Assembly: GCA_002698995.1 (NCBI GenBank)
Contig: PAAX01000011.1
Span: 62,001-126,000 of the forward strand
Direction: 5' to 3'
Length of the DNA: 64,000 nt
Source of the DNA: Ignavibacteriota bacterium
Lineage (GTDB): Bacteria; Bacteroidota; Ignavibacteria; Ignavibacteriales; Melioribacteraceae
Each line of letters starts with the position of its first letter. Position 1 is the first letter of the stretch. Shown piece after piece: positions 9,201 to 15,507 of the stretch. Made by a program: the position numbers and the translations under genes. Under the pieces are notes generated by a model. The model ran no database searches and was not told the DNA's origin. It saw only the letters and a program-made list of their open reading frames with translations.

Positions 9201-10043
9201 TCAACAAGCTCAGGTGCAAATATTACTTTAAGTAATGGAACAACAGATGTATTAATGAGAATTGATAATGATACTGATTTAAAGAATAATCCTGAACCAA
9301 CCTACCCAATAAGCTTTATCGGTATTGGTAGTCAATTTGACAGCAGCGATCCTTATACTTCAGGATATCAAGTATTACCTCAAAGATATGCTGACATTTT
9401 CCAAAATGTTGCTGTTCCTCCATCACCAAACTTTGCTTTATTAACTCCTGCTGATGGTGCAGAAATAATGATCACCGATTCTTCTCAAACATTTACTGCT
9501 ACATGGGAAATGCCGGTTGATCTAAACGGTGATGCATTAATCTATCAATTTATACTTTTACCACCTAACGCGTTTACTTCCAATCCTTTAACCGATACTT
9601 CATACACATTTAATGCGGAATTTGTTTTAGGATTAATGGGCGGAGCTGATACAGCTGCTATTAGCTGGACAGTTAGAACTAAAGGTGCAGAAGCTGATAT
9701 CGTTGCTTCTGTTGATACTTTTACTGTTACATTTATTAATGATATACCAGTTAGTGTTGAAGAAAATATTATTCCTAAAGAATTCTATGTTGATCAAAAC
9801 TATCCTAATCCATTTAACCCGACTACAGTTATTCAATTTGGTTTACCGGTTGAACAATCTGTAACGTTAAAGATTTATGATATACTTGGTCAAGAAGTAG
9901 TTACTTTAGTAAATAATGAAGTATTAAAAGCTGGCACTTACAAATATAATTTCAATGCAAGTGCATTAGCTTCTGGTACTTACATATATAGAATTCAAAC
10001 AGACAAAAACGTTGTAAGCAAAAAAATGCTTCTTGTAAAATAA
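6243..10043 (+). CDS. Large type IX-secreted FG-GAP/VCBS-repeat protein
   Basis: A 1266-residue surface protein. AAAAGGAGTG sits just before ATG 6243. Signal peptide residues 1-20 end in LHAQ. Residues about 27-430 are two tandem, clearly homologous blocks, each with DLDGDG/DFDGDG calcium-loop motifs, an FFTGDE/FLTGDE segment and the shared stretch NASWNFDLAPSTNFRP. More FG-GAP-like DxDxDG units run to about 850. An OB-fold-like segment (about 865-960, FTVKGVVTSV ... GYYIQDETAGIFIF) follows, then an Ig/FN3-like segment and the NYPNPFNPTT sorting domain at the end. Probably an integrin-like propeller with an accessory binding domain; ligand unknown. Confidence 0.87.
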   Translation: MRKAFTLSIILAFLAISLHAQGQSFVRSATIQPPPSFGSGFGSTVSGVDLDGDGKVEIYSINGMSDFFTGDEYPQIVKYERNGNQWDSVWAAKFPNERQNSWGALAVGDLDGDGKQEIVWGFVNSFTTNTTPPRIVVFENQGDDVLGISDGNGNFTPNASWNFDLAPSTNFRPVRWQIGDVDSDGKQEVVLADRQNYYSVAVVSVDDVPDAGGAANWTLEFSKNSEVYNKFVRTGILKDEVVGYGDILTDVDFDGDGLVDLYAVNEMYDFLTGDEIPRIYKYELENGAWALRWSSELSALAQNSYPTLTATDFDNDGLMELTWTPINNFVPGNEDPARIVVFEQAADSSDVMGIDNGDGTFAPNASWNFDLAPSTNFRPFSAEVADFNNDGQQEFVFTTRAGAPKFAVATVDNIPDNGDGSETWSLAFDGTPLNIQGTYVEVLIDDQTIYLLSSNGNIYTIDYDNGNYTLVKTQSFGSIYNRYSASLYDVDNDGTKEIISGDWNSGSGGNVYLYVKDADSLVSHMIASLSDLGITRIAGGSTGDINGDGNMDIVVASFGTDKIGRISYNGGSITDAGSYTTSLLDEGILLNPDNAFLHKVKIADLNNDGSDEIIYSGLDSGDGEAPIVIGSYADTLKAASGSRWDISIANNMIQVYDGSGNLQTIKYENGEYVPYPSQPAVVNGTFLSASPADIDGDGTEEIMLGNWYDAKVTLLKWMNGAWASSEVYDFASVGGARLNGGAAGDIDNDGFMDFVFGSRGSTPNAQIYRVEYMGGDIMDPNSWRGEVIDQELDPKFTQYEVVNIANLDDDPELEVLYSSDYARGEAAATDPQVPIVILDVTTVQTTPIADVKVDSDNNGIPDNLDQEFTVKGVVTSVNLQANSADFGYYIQDETAGIFIFANNDDSTTAAIGDLLQITGTVSQYNGLTQLSVSNSETNIVPLGVGTVPPAVVLTVEEFLAEAEKYEGSRIRINGLVKVSGTWPEATSTSSGANITLSNGTTDVLMRIDNDTDLKNNPEPTYPISFIGIGSQFDSSDPYTSGYQVLPQRYADIFQNVAVPPSPNFALLTPADGAEIMITDSSQTFTATWEMPVDLNGDALIYQFILLPPNAFTSNPLTDTSYTFNAEFVLGLMGGADTAAISWTVRTKGAEADIVASVDTFTVTFINDIPVSVEENIIPKEFYVDQNYPNPFNPTTVIQFGLPVEQSVTLKIYDILGQEVVTLVNNEVLKAGTYKYNFNASALASGTYIYRIQTDKNVVSKKMLLVK

Positions 10044-10068
10044 TTCTGTTTGCTAAATATTCAATAAA

Positions 10069-10096
10069 GCCGGGTTCTGCCCGGCTTTTTATTTTT
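10069..10096 (+). terminator. Rho-independent terminator after the type IX protein pair
   Basis: A perfect 6-bp GCCGGG/CCCGGC stem with a 5-nt loop (10069-10085) is followed by TTTTTATTTTT. It lies 26 nt after the 6243-10043 stop and ends that transcript. Confidence 0.92.
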
Positions 10097-10141
10097 AAAT
10101 AGTTATAGTATTTTACAGCGGTCAAATAAATTGAGAATAAA

Positions 10142-10687
10142 TTGAGTAAACAGGAAGAGATAAAGTTACTAATAAAAACTCATGGTATTCGCTTAAACTG
10201 GCTTGCAGAAGAACTCAATTTAAAGACCTCTACTCTTACCTACCTTTTAGAGGAAAGTAAAAATTTTGATGATGATCTATATGAGAAGATCAAATCAATT
10301 ATAGAAAATTATCAGTTCGAGTTTTCATTATTTGAAGAAGATACTAAAGATGATCTTTCTCTATTCAATGAGGAAACTCTAAACTTAAGTATTGGAACAA
10401 GAATCAGAATTTTTGCAAAAAGGAAGTACGGTACTTTGAAATCATTATCCGATTTTATGGAAATCTCTCCACAGCAGCTTCAGCAATATGTAAGCGGTAA
10501 AAGAGAACCGGGAGCAAAAATTTTACTTAAGCTGATGAAAGCCGGTTGTGACATTAACTGGATTTTAGGAGGAGAGGAAAAAACTGAAGATTATAGAATC
10601 GCCAAGTTGGAAAATGAATTAAAAAAATATCGCAGTACAGTAGATAATATTACCCATACAATAAATAAGTTATCAAATAATGGCTAA
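10142..10687 (+). CDS. Helix-turn-helix regulator with two HTH-like segments
   Basis: A 181-residue cytoplasmic protein starting at TTG 10142 (no better start seen). Residues about 8-30 (IRLNWLAEELNLKTSTLTYLL) and about 97-125 (LKSLSDFMEISPQQLQQYVSGKREPG) both look like lambda-repressor/XRE-type helix-turn-helix units; the second, with YVSGKREPGAKILLKL, is the convincing one. The C-terminus (about 145-178) is a predicted coiled coil, probably for oligomerisation. This layout occurs in Bacteroidota regulators. Targets are unknown; the neighbouring small membrane proteins are candidates. Confidence 0.65.
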   Translation: MSKQEEIKLLIKTHGIRLNWLAEELNLKTSTLTYLLEESKNFDDDLYEKIKSIIENYQFEFSLFEEDTKDDLSLFNEETLNLSIGTRIRIFAKRKYGTLKSLSDFMEISPQQLQQYVSGKREPGAKILLKLMKAGCDINWILGGEEKTEDYRIAKLENELKKYRSTVDNITHTINKLSNNG

Positions 10688-10769
10688 AAAAATATCAGAT
10701 AATATTATAACTACTATTGGAATTGCTTTAATTATTCTGTTAACAATTATAATTAACATACTAATCTAA
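10680..10769 (+). CDS. 29-residue single-pass membrane microprotein
   Basis: A short reading frame starts at ATG 10680, overlapping the end of the HTH gene by 8 nt. It encodes MAKKISDNIITTIGIALIIL followed by LTIIINILI: a short basic start and one continuous hydrophobic helix. The overlapping start suggests translational coupling. In AT-rich DNA a hydrophobic short frame can arise by chance, so it is a candidate only. Confidence 0.35.
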   Translation: MAKKISDNIITTIGIALIILLTIIINILI

Positions 10770-10921
10770 GTATTAATTAGAATTGATTTCTTAATCATTT
10801 ATTTCTCATTACGCTTTATTGATATAATAATTCACAAATGCAAACCTACCTTCCCTATTTCAATTTGGAACTAAAAATATCTTTATGAAGTTATACAGAA
10901 AAAATTCTGAAAGGTATTTAA

Positions 10922-11365
10922 ATGGATTTTAATCAATTTCTCAATAACAGTTTAGGAAGTTCTATAAACTTTAGCAAAATTAAAAAGTATATTCTGATTG
11001 CTTCCGGAATTTTACTTTTTCTTTTCGTCCTTTTTATAGTTTTACTTTTTCTATTTTTCTCTCACATTTTAAATTTTGTTACCAGTTACATTCCTGTTGT
11101 AAGTGAATTTTTATTTACTTATGCTAAAGATTTTTACATGGGATATTTTCAGGAAGACCTACTGGCATTAGTTCAGCCTTTTACAAATGGAGTTAACGGC
11201 GCAGAATTAAAATCAATAATAGATAATTATGTTCAAAATGTTTTAAATAGCCAAAATTTCTCCTTGGGAAATTTAAATAACTTCATCTCTGAAATAGAAA
11301 AGATAATTTCTGATGGATCAATCAGTCTACAGGAACTTGAATCAGCAAGAAAGTTTTTAAACTGA
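10922..11365 (+). CDS. Hypothetical membrane-anchored protein
   Basis: A 147-residue protein I do not recognise. Residues about 22-58 are strongly hydrophobic (ILIASGILLFLFVLFIVLLF), giving one or two membrane helices. The C-terminal ~70 residues are a soluble, asparagine-rich helical part. ATG 10922 is preceded by GAAAGGTATTTAA, an acceptable ribosome binding site. The 10770-10921 gap before it holds no visible gene. There is no known motif, and the role is unknown. Confidence 0.6.
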   Translation: MDFNQFLNNSLGSSINFSKIKKYILIASGILLFLFVLFIVLLFLFFSHILNFVTSYIPVVSEFLFTYAKDFYMGYFQEDLLALVQPFTNGVNGAELKSIIDNYVQNVLNSQNFSLGNLNNFISEIEKIISDGSISLQELESARKFLN

Positions 11366-11370
11366 TTTTA

Positions 11371-11487
11371 TTAATAGCCAATTAAATCAAAAATTTTCGC
11401 TAGAAGATCGGGAGCTTTTTGAATTAAATATCCTAATATCAATAATAGAATAATCATTAACCAAAAGAACCGCATAAACCATTTCAT
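11371..11487 (-). CDS. 38-residue membrane microprotein
   Basis: A short minus-strand frame runs from ATG 11487 to a stop at 11371. It encodes MKWFMRFFWLMIILLLILGY then LIQKAPDLLAKIFDLIGY: one membrane helix and an amphipathic tail. AAGAGAT lies 5-6 nt before the start. It fills the otherwise empty 11366-11612 gap, tail to tail with the 10922 gene. Function unknown; comparative conservation would decide whether it is real. Confidence 0.4.
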   Translation of the reverse strand: MKWFMRFFWLMIILLLILGYLIQKAPDLLAKIFDLIGY

Positions 11488-11612
11488 AAATATCTCTTAT
11501 AGTTTTTCCTAATTTAAGGATATTCAAATCTTTTTACCAAATCATTTTTAAAATCACTTTCTGTTTTTCAATTTTATGCAATTGTTATTAAAAAAATTTA
11601 TAGATTTTACCT

Positions 11613-12458
11613 ATGAGAAAATTATTATTAATACTTACACTTGCAACTAGTTCCCTATTGGCGCAGAGTTTCAATTTTATAAAAGAGTTCGGAAATTTTA
11701 AGGAGAGTTCAGCTCTCTCCGTTACACAAGGATATAATATTTATGTCTCTGATACGGATAAAAATGAAATTTACAAATTCGATAATTCCGGCAGACAGAT
11801 AAGCTCCATAGGAGGTTATGGCTGGGATATTGAGGCTTTCGACGAACCAATCGATATTTTTGCAACTCCTCTTAATATTTATGTGACAGATAAAAATAAT
11901 AATAGAATTCAGATATTTGACCGCGAATTGAATTTCCTTTCTCTATTTAAAACTCATGAAAATGAAGCTCAAGAATTTTCATTTAGCTACCCTACTTGTG
12001 CTGCAATCTCAACAAACGGCGATTTACTGATTCTGGATTCTGATAATTCAAGAATTTTAAAGTATGATTTAAACGGCAATTATCTACAGCAAATTGGTAA
12101 TTATGATGCCGGAAGTTATAAACTAAATGATCCCGTAAAGTTTTCTATTTCAAGGGATGGAAGAATTTTTGTTCTTGATGGAAATGAAATATTTGTCTTT
12201 GATCAATTTGGAACCGGCATAAGTAAAATTAGAATAAGCGAGGATGTAAACAATATTTCTATTTATGATTTTAATCTGACTTTAACTTCAGATAAGAAAA
12301 TATTTACCATTGATTTAAGAAATGTAGCAAATGGTTTTGTGGAATTTAATCCAGCCGAAATAACAGATAATGAAATAATCACCGATTCTGCTTTTATTAA
12401 TGATAAGTTATTTATTCTTACTTCAAAAAGAATCTTAGAATACTCAGTAAAGAAATGA
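11613..12458 (+). CDS. Secreted NHL-repeat / 6-bladed beta-propeller protein
   Basis: A 281-residue protein with a signal peptide (residues 1-17, RKLLLILTLATSSLLAQ). Repeated NHL-like blades follow: YNIYVSDTDKNEIYKFDNSG (about 45-64), LNIYVTDKNNNRIQIFDREL (about 87-106), GDLLILDSDNSRILKYDLNG (about 132-151) and GRIFVLDGNEIFVFDQFG (about 175-192). This is the architecture of six-bladed propellers used as protein- or ligand-binding scaffolds in the periplasm. The stop overlaps the next start by 4 nt, so it begins a four-gene operon with three membrane proteins. Confidence 0.75.
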   Translation: MRKLLLILTLATSSLLAQSFNFIKEFGNFKESSALSVTQGYNIYVSDTDKNEIYKFDNSGRQISSIGGYGWDIEAFDEPIDIFATPLNIYVTDKNNNRIQIFDRELNFLSLFKTHENEAQEFSFSYPTCAAISTNGDLLILDSDNSRILKYDLNGNYLQQIGNYDAGSYKLNDPVKFSISRDGRIFVLDGNEIFVFDQFGTGISKIRISEDVNNISIYDFNLTLTSDKKIFTIDLRNVANGFVEFNPAEITDNEIITDSAFINDKLFILTSKRILEYSVKK

Positions 12459-12913
12459 AATCCTATTTTAAGATAAAAATTATCTTAGCCTTTCTTTTTT
12501 CCGTATGGATTTTATTCATATTCTCTGAACCATTTTTTTTTAGCAGCAAAATTGGATTTATAACTTATCCTTTTGTTAAAAAAGGATTGAATCTAATCTG
12601 TCATCAGGAGGAAGCTAAGCTAATCAGCTTTTTCGGTTACAATTCATTTTTATGCACAAGATGTGTTGGTTTATATTTAGGTGTATTGGCCGGATTATTA
12701 TTTTCATTTTTTATTCACCTAAGTATCAAAACAAATAAAAAATTATTTGCTGCTGCAACTACGTTAATCATTTTAGACATAGTTATTTATGACTATATAC
12801 AACTCTATAGTTACAATAAAATTATAGCTTTTGTAACCGGATTATTTTTAGGTTCCACACTTTTTAATTATTTTTGGGACAGTTTAACAAAATTGAAAGA
12901 ATCAGATAAGTGA
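12455..12913 (+). CDS. DUF2085 family membrane protein
   Basis: A 152-residue protein with about four membrane helices. The central NLICHQEEAKLISFFGYN ... FLCTRCVGLYLGVLAG (about residues 47-82) is the DUF2085 signature, with its CHQ and CxRCxG motif. The function of the family is unknown; the conserved Cys/His suggest a bound metal or redox site at the membrane. It overlaps both neighbours by 4 nt (ATGA and GTGA), so translation is probably coupled. Confidence 0.82.
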   Translation: MKSYFKIKIILAFLFSVWILFIFSEPFFFSSKIGFITYPFVKKGLNLICHQEEAKLISFFGYNSFLCTRCVGLYLGVLAGLLFSFFIHLSIKTNKKLFAAATTLIILDIVIYDYIQLYSYNKIIAFVTGLFLGSTLFNYFWDSLTKLKESDK

Positions 12914-13416
12914 AAAAATATTTTCCACCTTTAGTTGCCGGTTTTGCTGCCGGTGTATTTTTAATTGTTCCGGTAATAAAAAATCTTTCTTGCTGTGTGA
13001 TAATTCCATTTGCATCATATCTTGCACTCTTTTTAGAGATGAAATCTCAAAGGGTAATTTTTGAAATTAAAGTTTCAAGAGGTGCTTTAATTGGATTATT
13101 AACCGGATTAACAGCAGCATTTTTTGCTACTTCATTCGATGTATTAATTACATTTATTACTAAATCAAACGATATAATTTTAGCTTTTAACAATCTCCCT
13201 TTAGTGATGGAAAATTTCCCTTTTGATGATTCTATTAAACAGCAAATAGTTGATATTTTTGAAACGATAGTTAATGACATAAAAACTTTCGGTTTCTCCC
13301 CCGTATATGCTGCATCAATGCTGGTAAACAATTTATTTTTTGGATTTGTTTTCGGTACAATTGGAGGAATGATAAGTGTTCCCATTTTAAATTCCAGATT
13401 AAGAAAAGAGAAATAG
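12910..13416 (+). CDS. Hypothetical polytopic membrane protein
   Basis: A 168-residue protein of unknown family starting at GTG 12910, which overlaps the DUF2085 stop. About four hydrophobic segments (near residues 5-22, 26-44, 57-78 and 140-160) flank an extramembrane loop (about 85-128). An early NLSCCVIIP cysteine pair is notable next to the Cys-rich DUF2085 partner. Glycine-rich GALIGLLTGLTAAF and GFVFGTIGGMISVP resemble paired helices of small transport-associated proteins. The function cannot be assigned. Confidence 0.6.
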   Translation: MKKYFPPLVAGFAAGVFLIVPVIKNLSCCVIIPFASYLALFLEMKSQRVIFEIKVSRGALIGLLTGLTAAFFATSFDVLITFITKSNDIILAFNNLPLVMENFPFDDSIKQQIVDIFETIVNDIKTFGFSPVYAASMLVNNLFFGFVFGTIGGMISVPILNSRLRKEK

Positions 13417-13417
13417 T

Positions 13418-13792
13418 ATGATTATATTTTTCATCTTTCTGTTTCATATAATATTTGGAATATACATTTTTGTTAAAGTTCTGAAAACCGAATCATTCTC
13501 TTCAGCTCTTTTCAATTTATTTTTAATTATAATTTTGTTCTCTGTTGGATGGGCTTTTCTAAACTTCTTTACAAAATTATTTTTTGATCAGTTAGTGTAT
13601 TCAACACACATAAATAGTGAATCCCCTCTTTGGTTTGTTTTACAATTTGCTGCAATGTGGATGAAAAAACCGGATGGATTTATGTTTAATTTTACTCTGG
13701 ATAAGCTAAATTTAATTTTACTGACTATAATAGAGTTCTTTTTCTATAAAAATTATTATAAAGATATTATTGGAGGCGGTAAGGGAAAATAA
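13418..13792 (+). CDS. Hypothetical membrane protein
   Basis: A 124-residue protein with two clear N-terminal membrane helices (about residues 1-19 and 28-52) and a third weaker hydrophobic stretch near 93-107 (LDKLNLILLTIIEFFF). It follows the previous gene by 1 nt and closes the propeller-DUF2085 run. Its 3' end overlaps the convergent TonB gene by 26 nt. No family is recognised. Confidence 0.55.
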   Translation: MIIFFIFLFHIIFGIYIFVKVLKTESFSSALFNLFLIIILFSVGWAFLNFFTKLFFDQLVYSTHINSESPLWFVLQFAAMWMKKPDGFMFNFTLDKLNLILLTIIEFFFYKNYYKDIIGGGKGK

Positions 13793-14453
13793 TTATCGCA
13801 TTTTGTTCTGATCTTTTTTTGCCGCTTGGAATCGGCTCAAATCGCCATTGTTTTAATGAATTTATTGCAGCAAGTTCAAGTTTTGTATCAGCTTTAAATA
13901 AAGGAAAGATTTTGCTAACAGTTCCATCAGGCATAATCGTAAATCTTAGTTTCACATCAATTTCTTTTGATACTCCTTCAGGATATTCAGGTAAAATATA
14001 ACTATAAATTTTTCTTACGCCGCTTCCGCCAAAATCTATTTGAAATCCGGTTGAACCGGCTCCATCACCAGATTCTTCTTTTCCTTTTGCTTCTGATAGT
14101 TCTTCTTTAATAACCGGTTTAGGTGCCGGTTTTACTTCTTCCTTTTTAGATTCATCTTTATCAATTTTTGTTATTGTATTATCATCAGAACTATTTTCTG
14201 TCTTTGGAAGCTCAACTTTCTCTTCTTTAACTTTAGTTTCTTGTTTAGGTTTAATTTCAGGTAACCTATTTTCTACGGGAGCTTTTTGACCAACAGCCCC
14301 TTGCGAACTTGTTGAAGCTAAACTTCCGAATCCAATAGTAACAAAATCATCCTCTTCATAATTATCGGCTATTTTAATAAAGAATAATAATAGCCCGATT
14401 ACTAAATGAATCGCAAAAGAATATAAATATGATGAATTCTTAAATCTACGCAT
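13767..14453 (-). CDS. TonB-family energy transducer
   Basis: A 228-residue protein with the TonB plan. There is a basic start and one membrane helix (about residues 10-26), a long Lys/Glu/Pro-rich periplasmic spacer (about 55-125), and a C-terminal TonB domain (about 145-228) with YPEGVSKEIDVKLRFTIMPDG and the family end motif AAINSLKQWRFEPIPSGKK. It transmits proton-motive force from ExbB/ExbD to an outer-membrane receptor. It is the last gene of the 21822-to-13767 envelope operon, 5 nt after exbD. The co-operonic barrel at 17264 is the obvious partner. Confidence 0.88.
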   Translation of the reverse strand: MRRFKNSSYLYSFAIHLVIGLLLFFIKIADNYEEDDFVTIGFGSLASTSSQGAVGQKAPVENRLPEIKPKQETKVKEEKVELPKTENSSDDNTITKIDKDESKKEEVKPAPKPVIKEELSEAKGKEESGDGAGSTGFQIDFGGSGVRKIYSYILPEYPEGVSKEIDVKLRFTIMPDGTVSKIFPLFKADTKLELAAINSLKQWRFEPIPSGKKRSEQNAIIIFPYRLQ

Positions 14454-14458
14454 GTTAA

Positions 14459-14863
14459 TTAAAAAGATTCTTTCTCGGTTTGAATAGTAAACTTATCTAT
14501 CCCAACCCCTTTTGCGGCATCAATTACCTTGATAACCAAATCAATATTTACTTCTTTATCTGCTCTAATTATTAAATTCTTATCACTATTATTTTGAGAA
14601 GCAGATTCTAATTTCATAGGAAGTCCGTCAATTCCAACTAAATCACTACCTAAGTATATTTTACTATCCGGTGTAATAGTAACAATTAACTGGGATGGGA
14701 GAGTTTGTTCATTTGTTTTAGAACCGGGTAGTTTAACCTTTACTCCGGTCTGTATTACGAACTGAGAAGTTAAAAGAAAAAATATCAGCAGCAGAAGTAC
14801 AATATCGGTTAATGAAGAAAAATTAAAAACATTCAGAGGTTTATTTTCCATTTCAAATTTCAT
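14459..14863 (-). CDS. exbD: ExbD/TolR biopolymer transport protein
   Basis: A 134-residue protein with one N-terminal membrane helix carrying the essential aspartate (SLTDIVLLLLIFFLLTSQF, Asp about residue 19). The periplasmic domain contains VKLPGS and the DKNLIIRADKEVNIDLVIKV segment typical of ExbD/TolR. It forms the proton-conducting core of the TonB motor with ExbB. Two nt separate it from exbB and five from tonB, supporting co-expression at fixed stoichiometry. Confidence 0.92.
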   Translation of the reverse strand: MKFEMENKPLNVFNFSSLTDIVLLLLIFFLLTSQFVIQTGVKVKLPGSKTNEQTLPSQLIVTITPDSKIYLGSDLVGIDGLPMKLESASQNNSDKNLIIRADKEVNIDLVIKVIDAAKGVGIDKFTIQTEKESF

Positions 14864-14865
14864 AA

Positions 14866-15495
14866 CTAACCTTTTTTACTTCTGTTGTATTCTTCCAAAG
14901 TATCAACAACATCATTAGAAATAACTTCCATTTCAACAACAAGTTTTTTAATACCGGCAACAAGGTAATTATAAAATGCATAGGCAATTATACCAACAGC
15001 TAAACCGAAAGCAGTTGTTATGAGTGCTTCCCAAATACCACCGGCTAAATCACTTGGATTTGCAGCACCTTGTAAATCTTCAATTCTCATAAATGCAGAA
15101 ATCATTCCCGTTACTGTTCCTAAAAATCCAAGTAAAGGTGCAATACCTGAAATTGTTGCTAAAACAGAAAGACCTTTTTCTAACCTTGTTATTTCTTGTT
15201 TTCCGGCAGTTTCTATTGCTTCTTTTACTCTATCATGACCTAAATGATATTTTCTTAAGCCTTTTCGTACAATATATGCGGCTGGAGTTTTTTCATCTTT
15301 ACAAAATTCAATTGCCGAATCTATTTTCCCTTCTCTTAACATTCCTCTTACTTTTACTAAAAATGCCGGAACATTTAATCTGGATTTTCTGATTACTATA
15401 TATCTATCAATAATTATTGCAATCGCAATTAATGAAGATATCAAAATAGGAAGCATTAACCAGCCACCTTTTACTAAAACCATAATTATTCGCAT
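14866..15495 (-). CDS. exbB: ExbB/TolQ/MotA proton channel protein
   Basis: A protein of about 209 residues. The opening MVLVKGGWLMLPILISSLIA and the two late helices in ATISGIAPLLGFLGTVTGMI and GGIWEALITTAFGLAVGIIA are diagnostic of MotA/TolQ/ExbB channels. It couples proton flow to TonB. The frame extends to a TTG at 15507, but ATG 15495 (or ATG 15483) is a better start; AGGA lies just ahead of 15495 at short spacing. It follows the HU-SPOR gene almost directly. Confidence 0.9.
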   Translation of the reverse strand: MRIIMVLVKGGWLMLPILISSLIAIAIIIDRYIVIRKSRLNVPAFLVKVRGMLREGKIDSAIEFCKDEKTPAAYIVRKGLRKYHLGHDRVKEAIETAGKQEITRLEKGLSVLATISGIAPLLGFLGTVTGMISAFMRIEDLQGAANPSDLAGGIWEALITTAFGLAVGIIAYAFYNYLVAGIKKLVVEMEVISNDVVDTLEEYNRSKKG

Positions 15496-15507
15496 AATTC
15501 CTACCAA

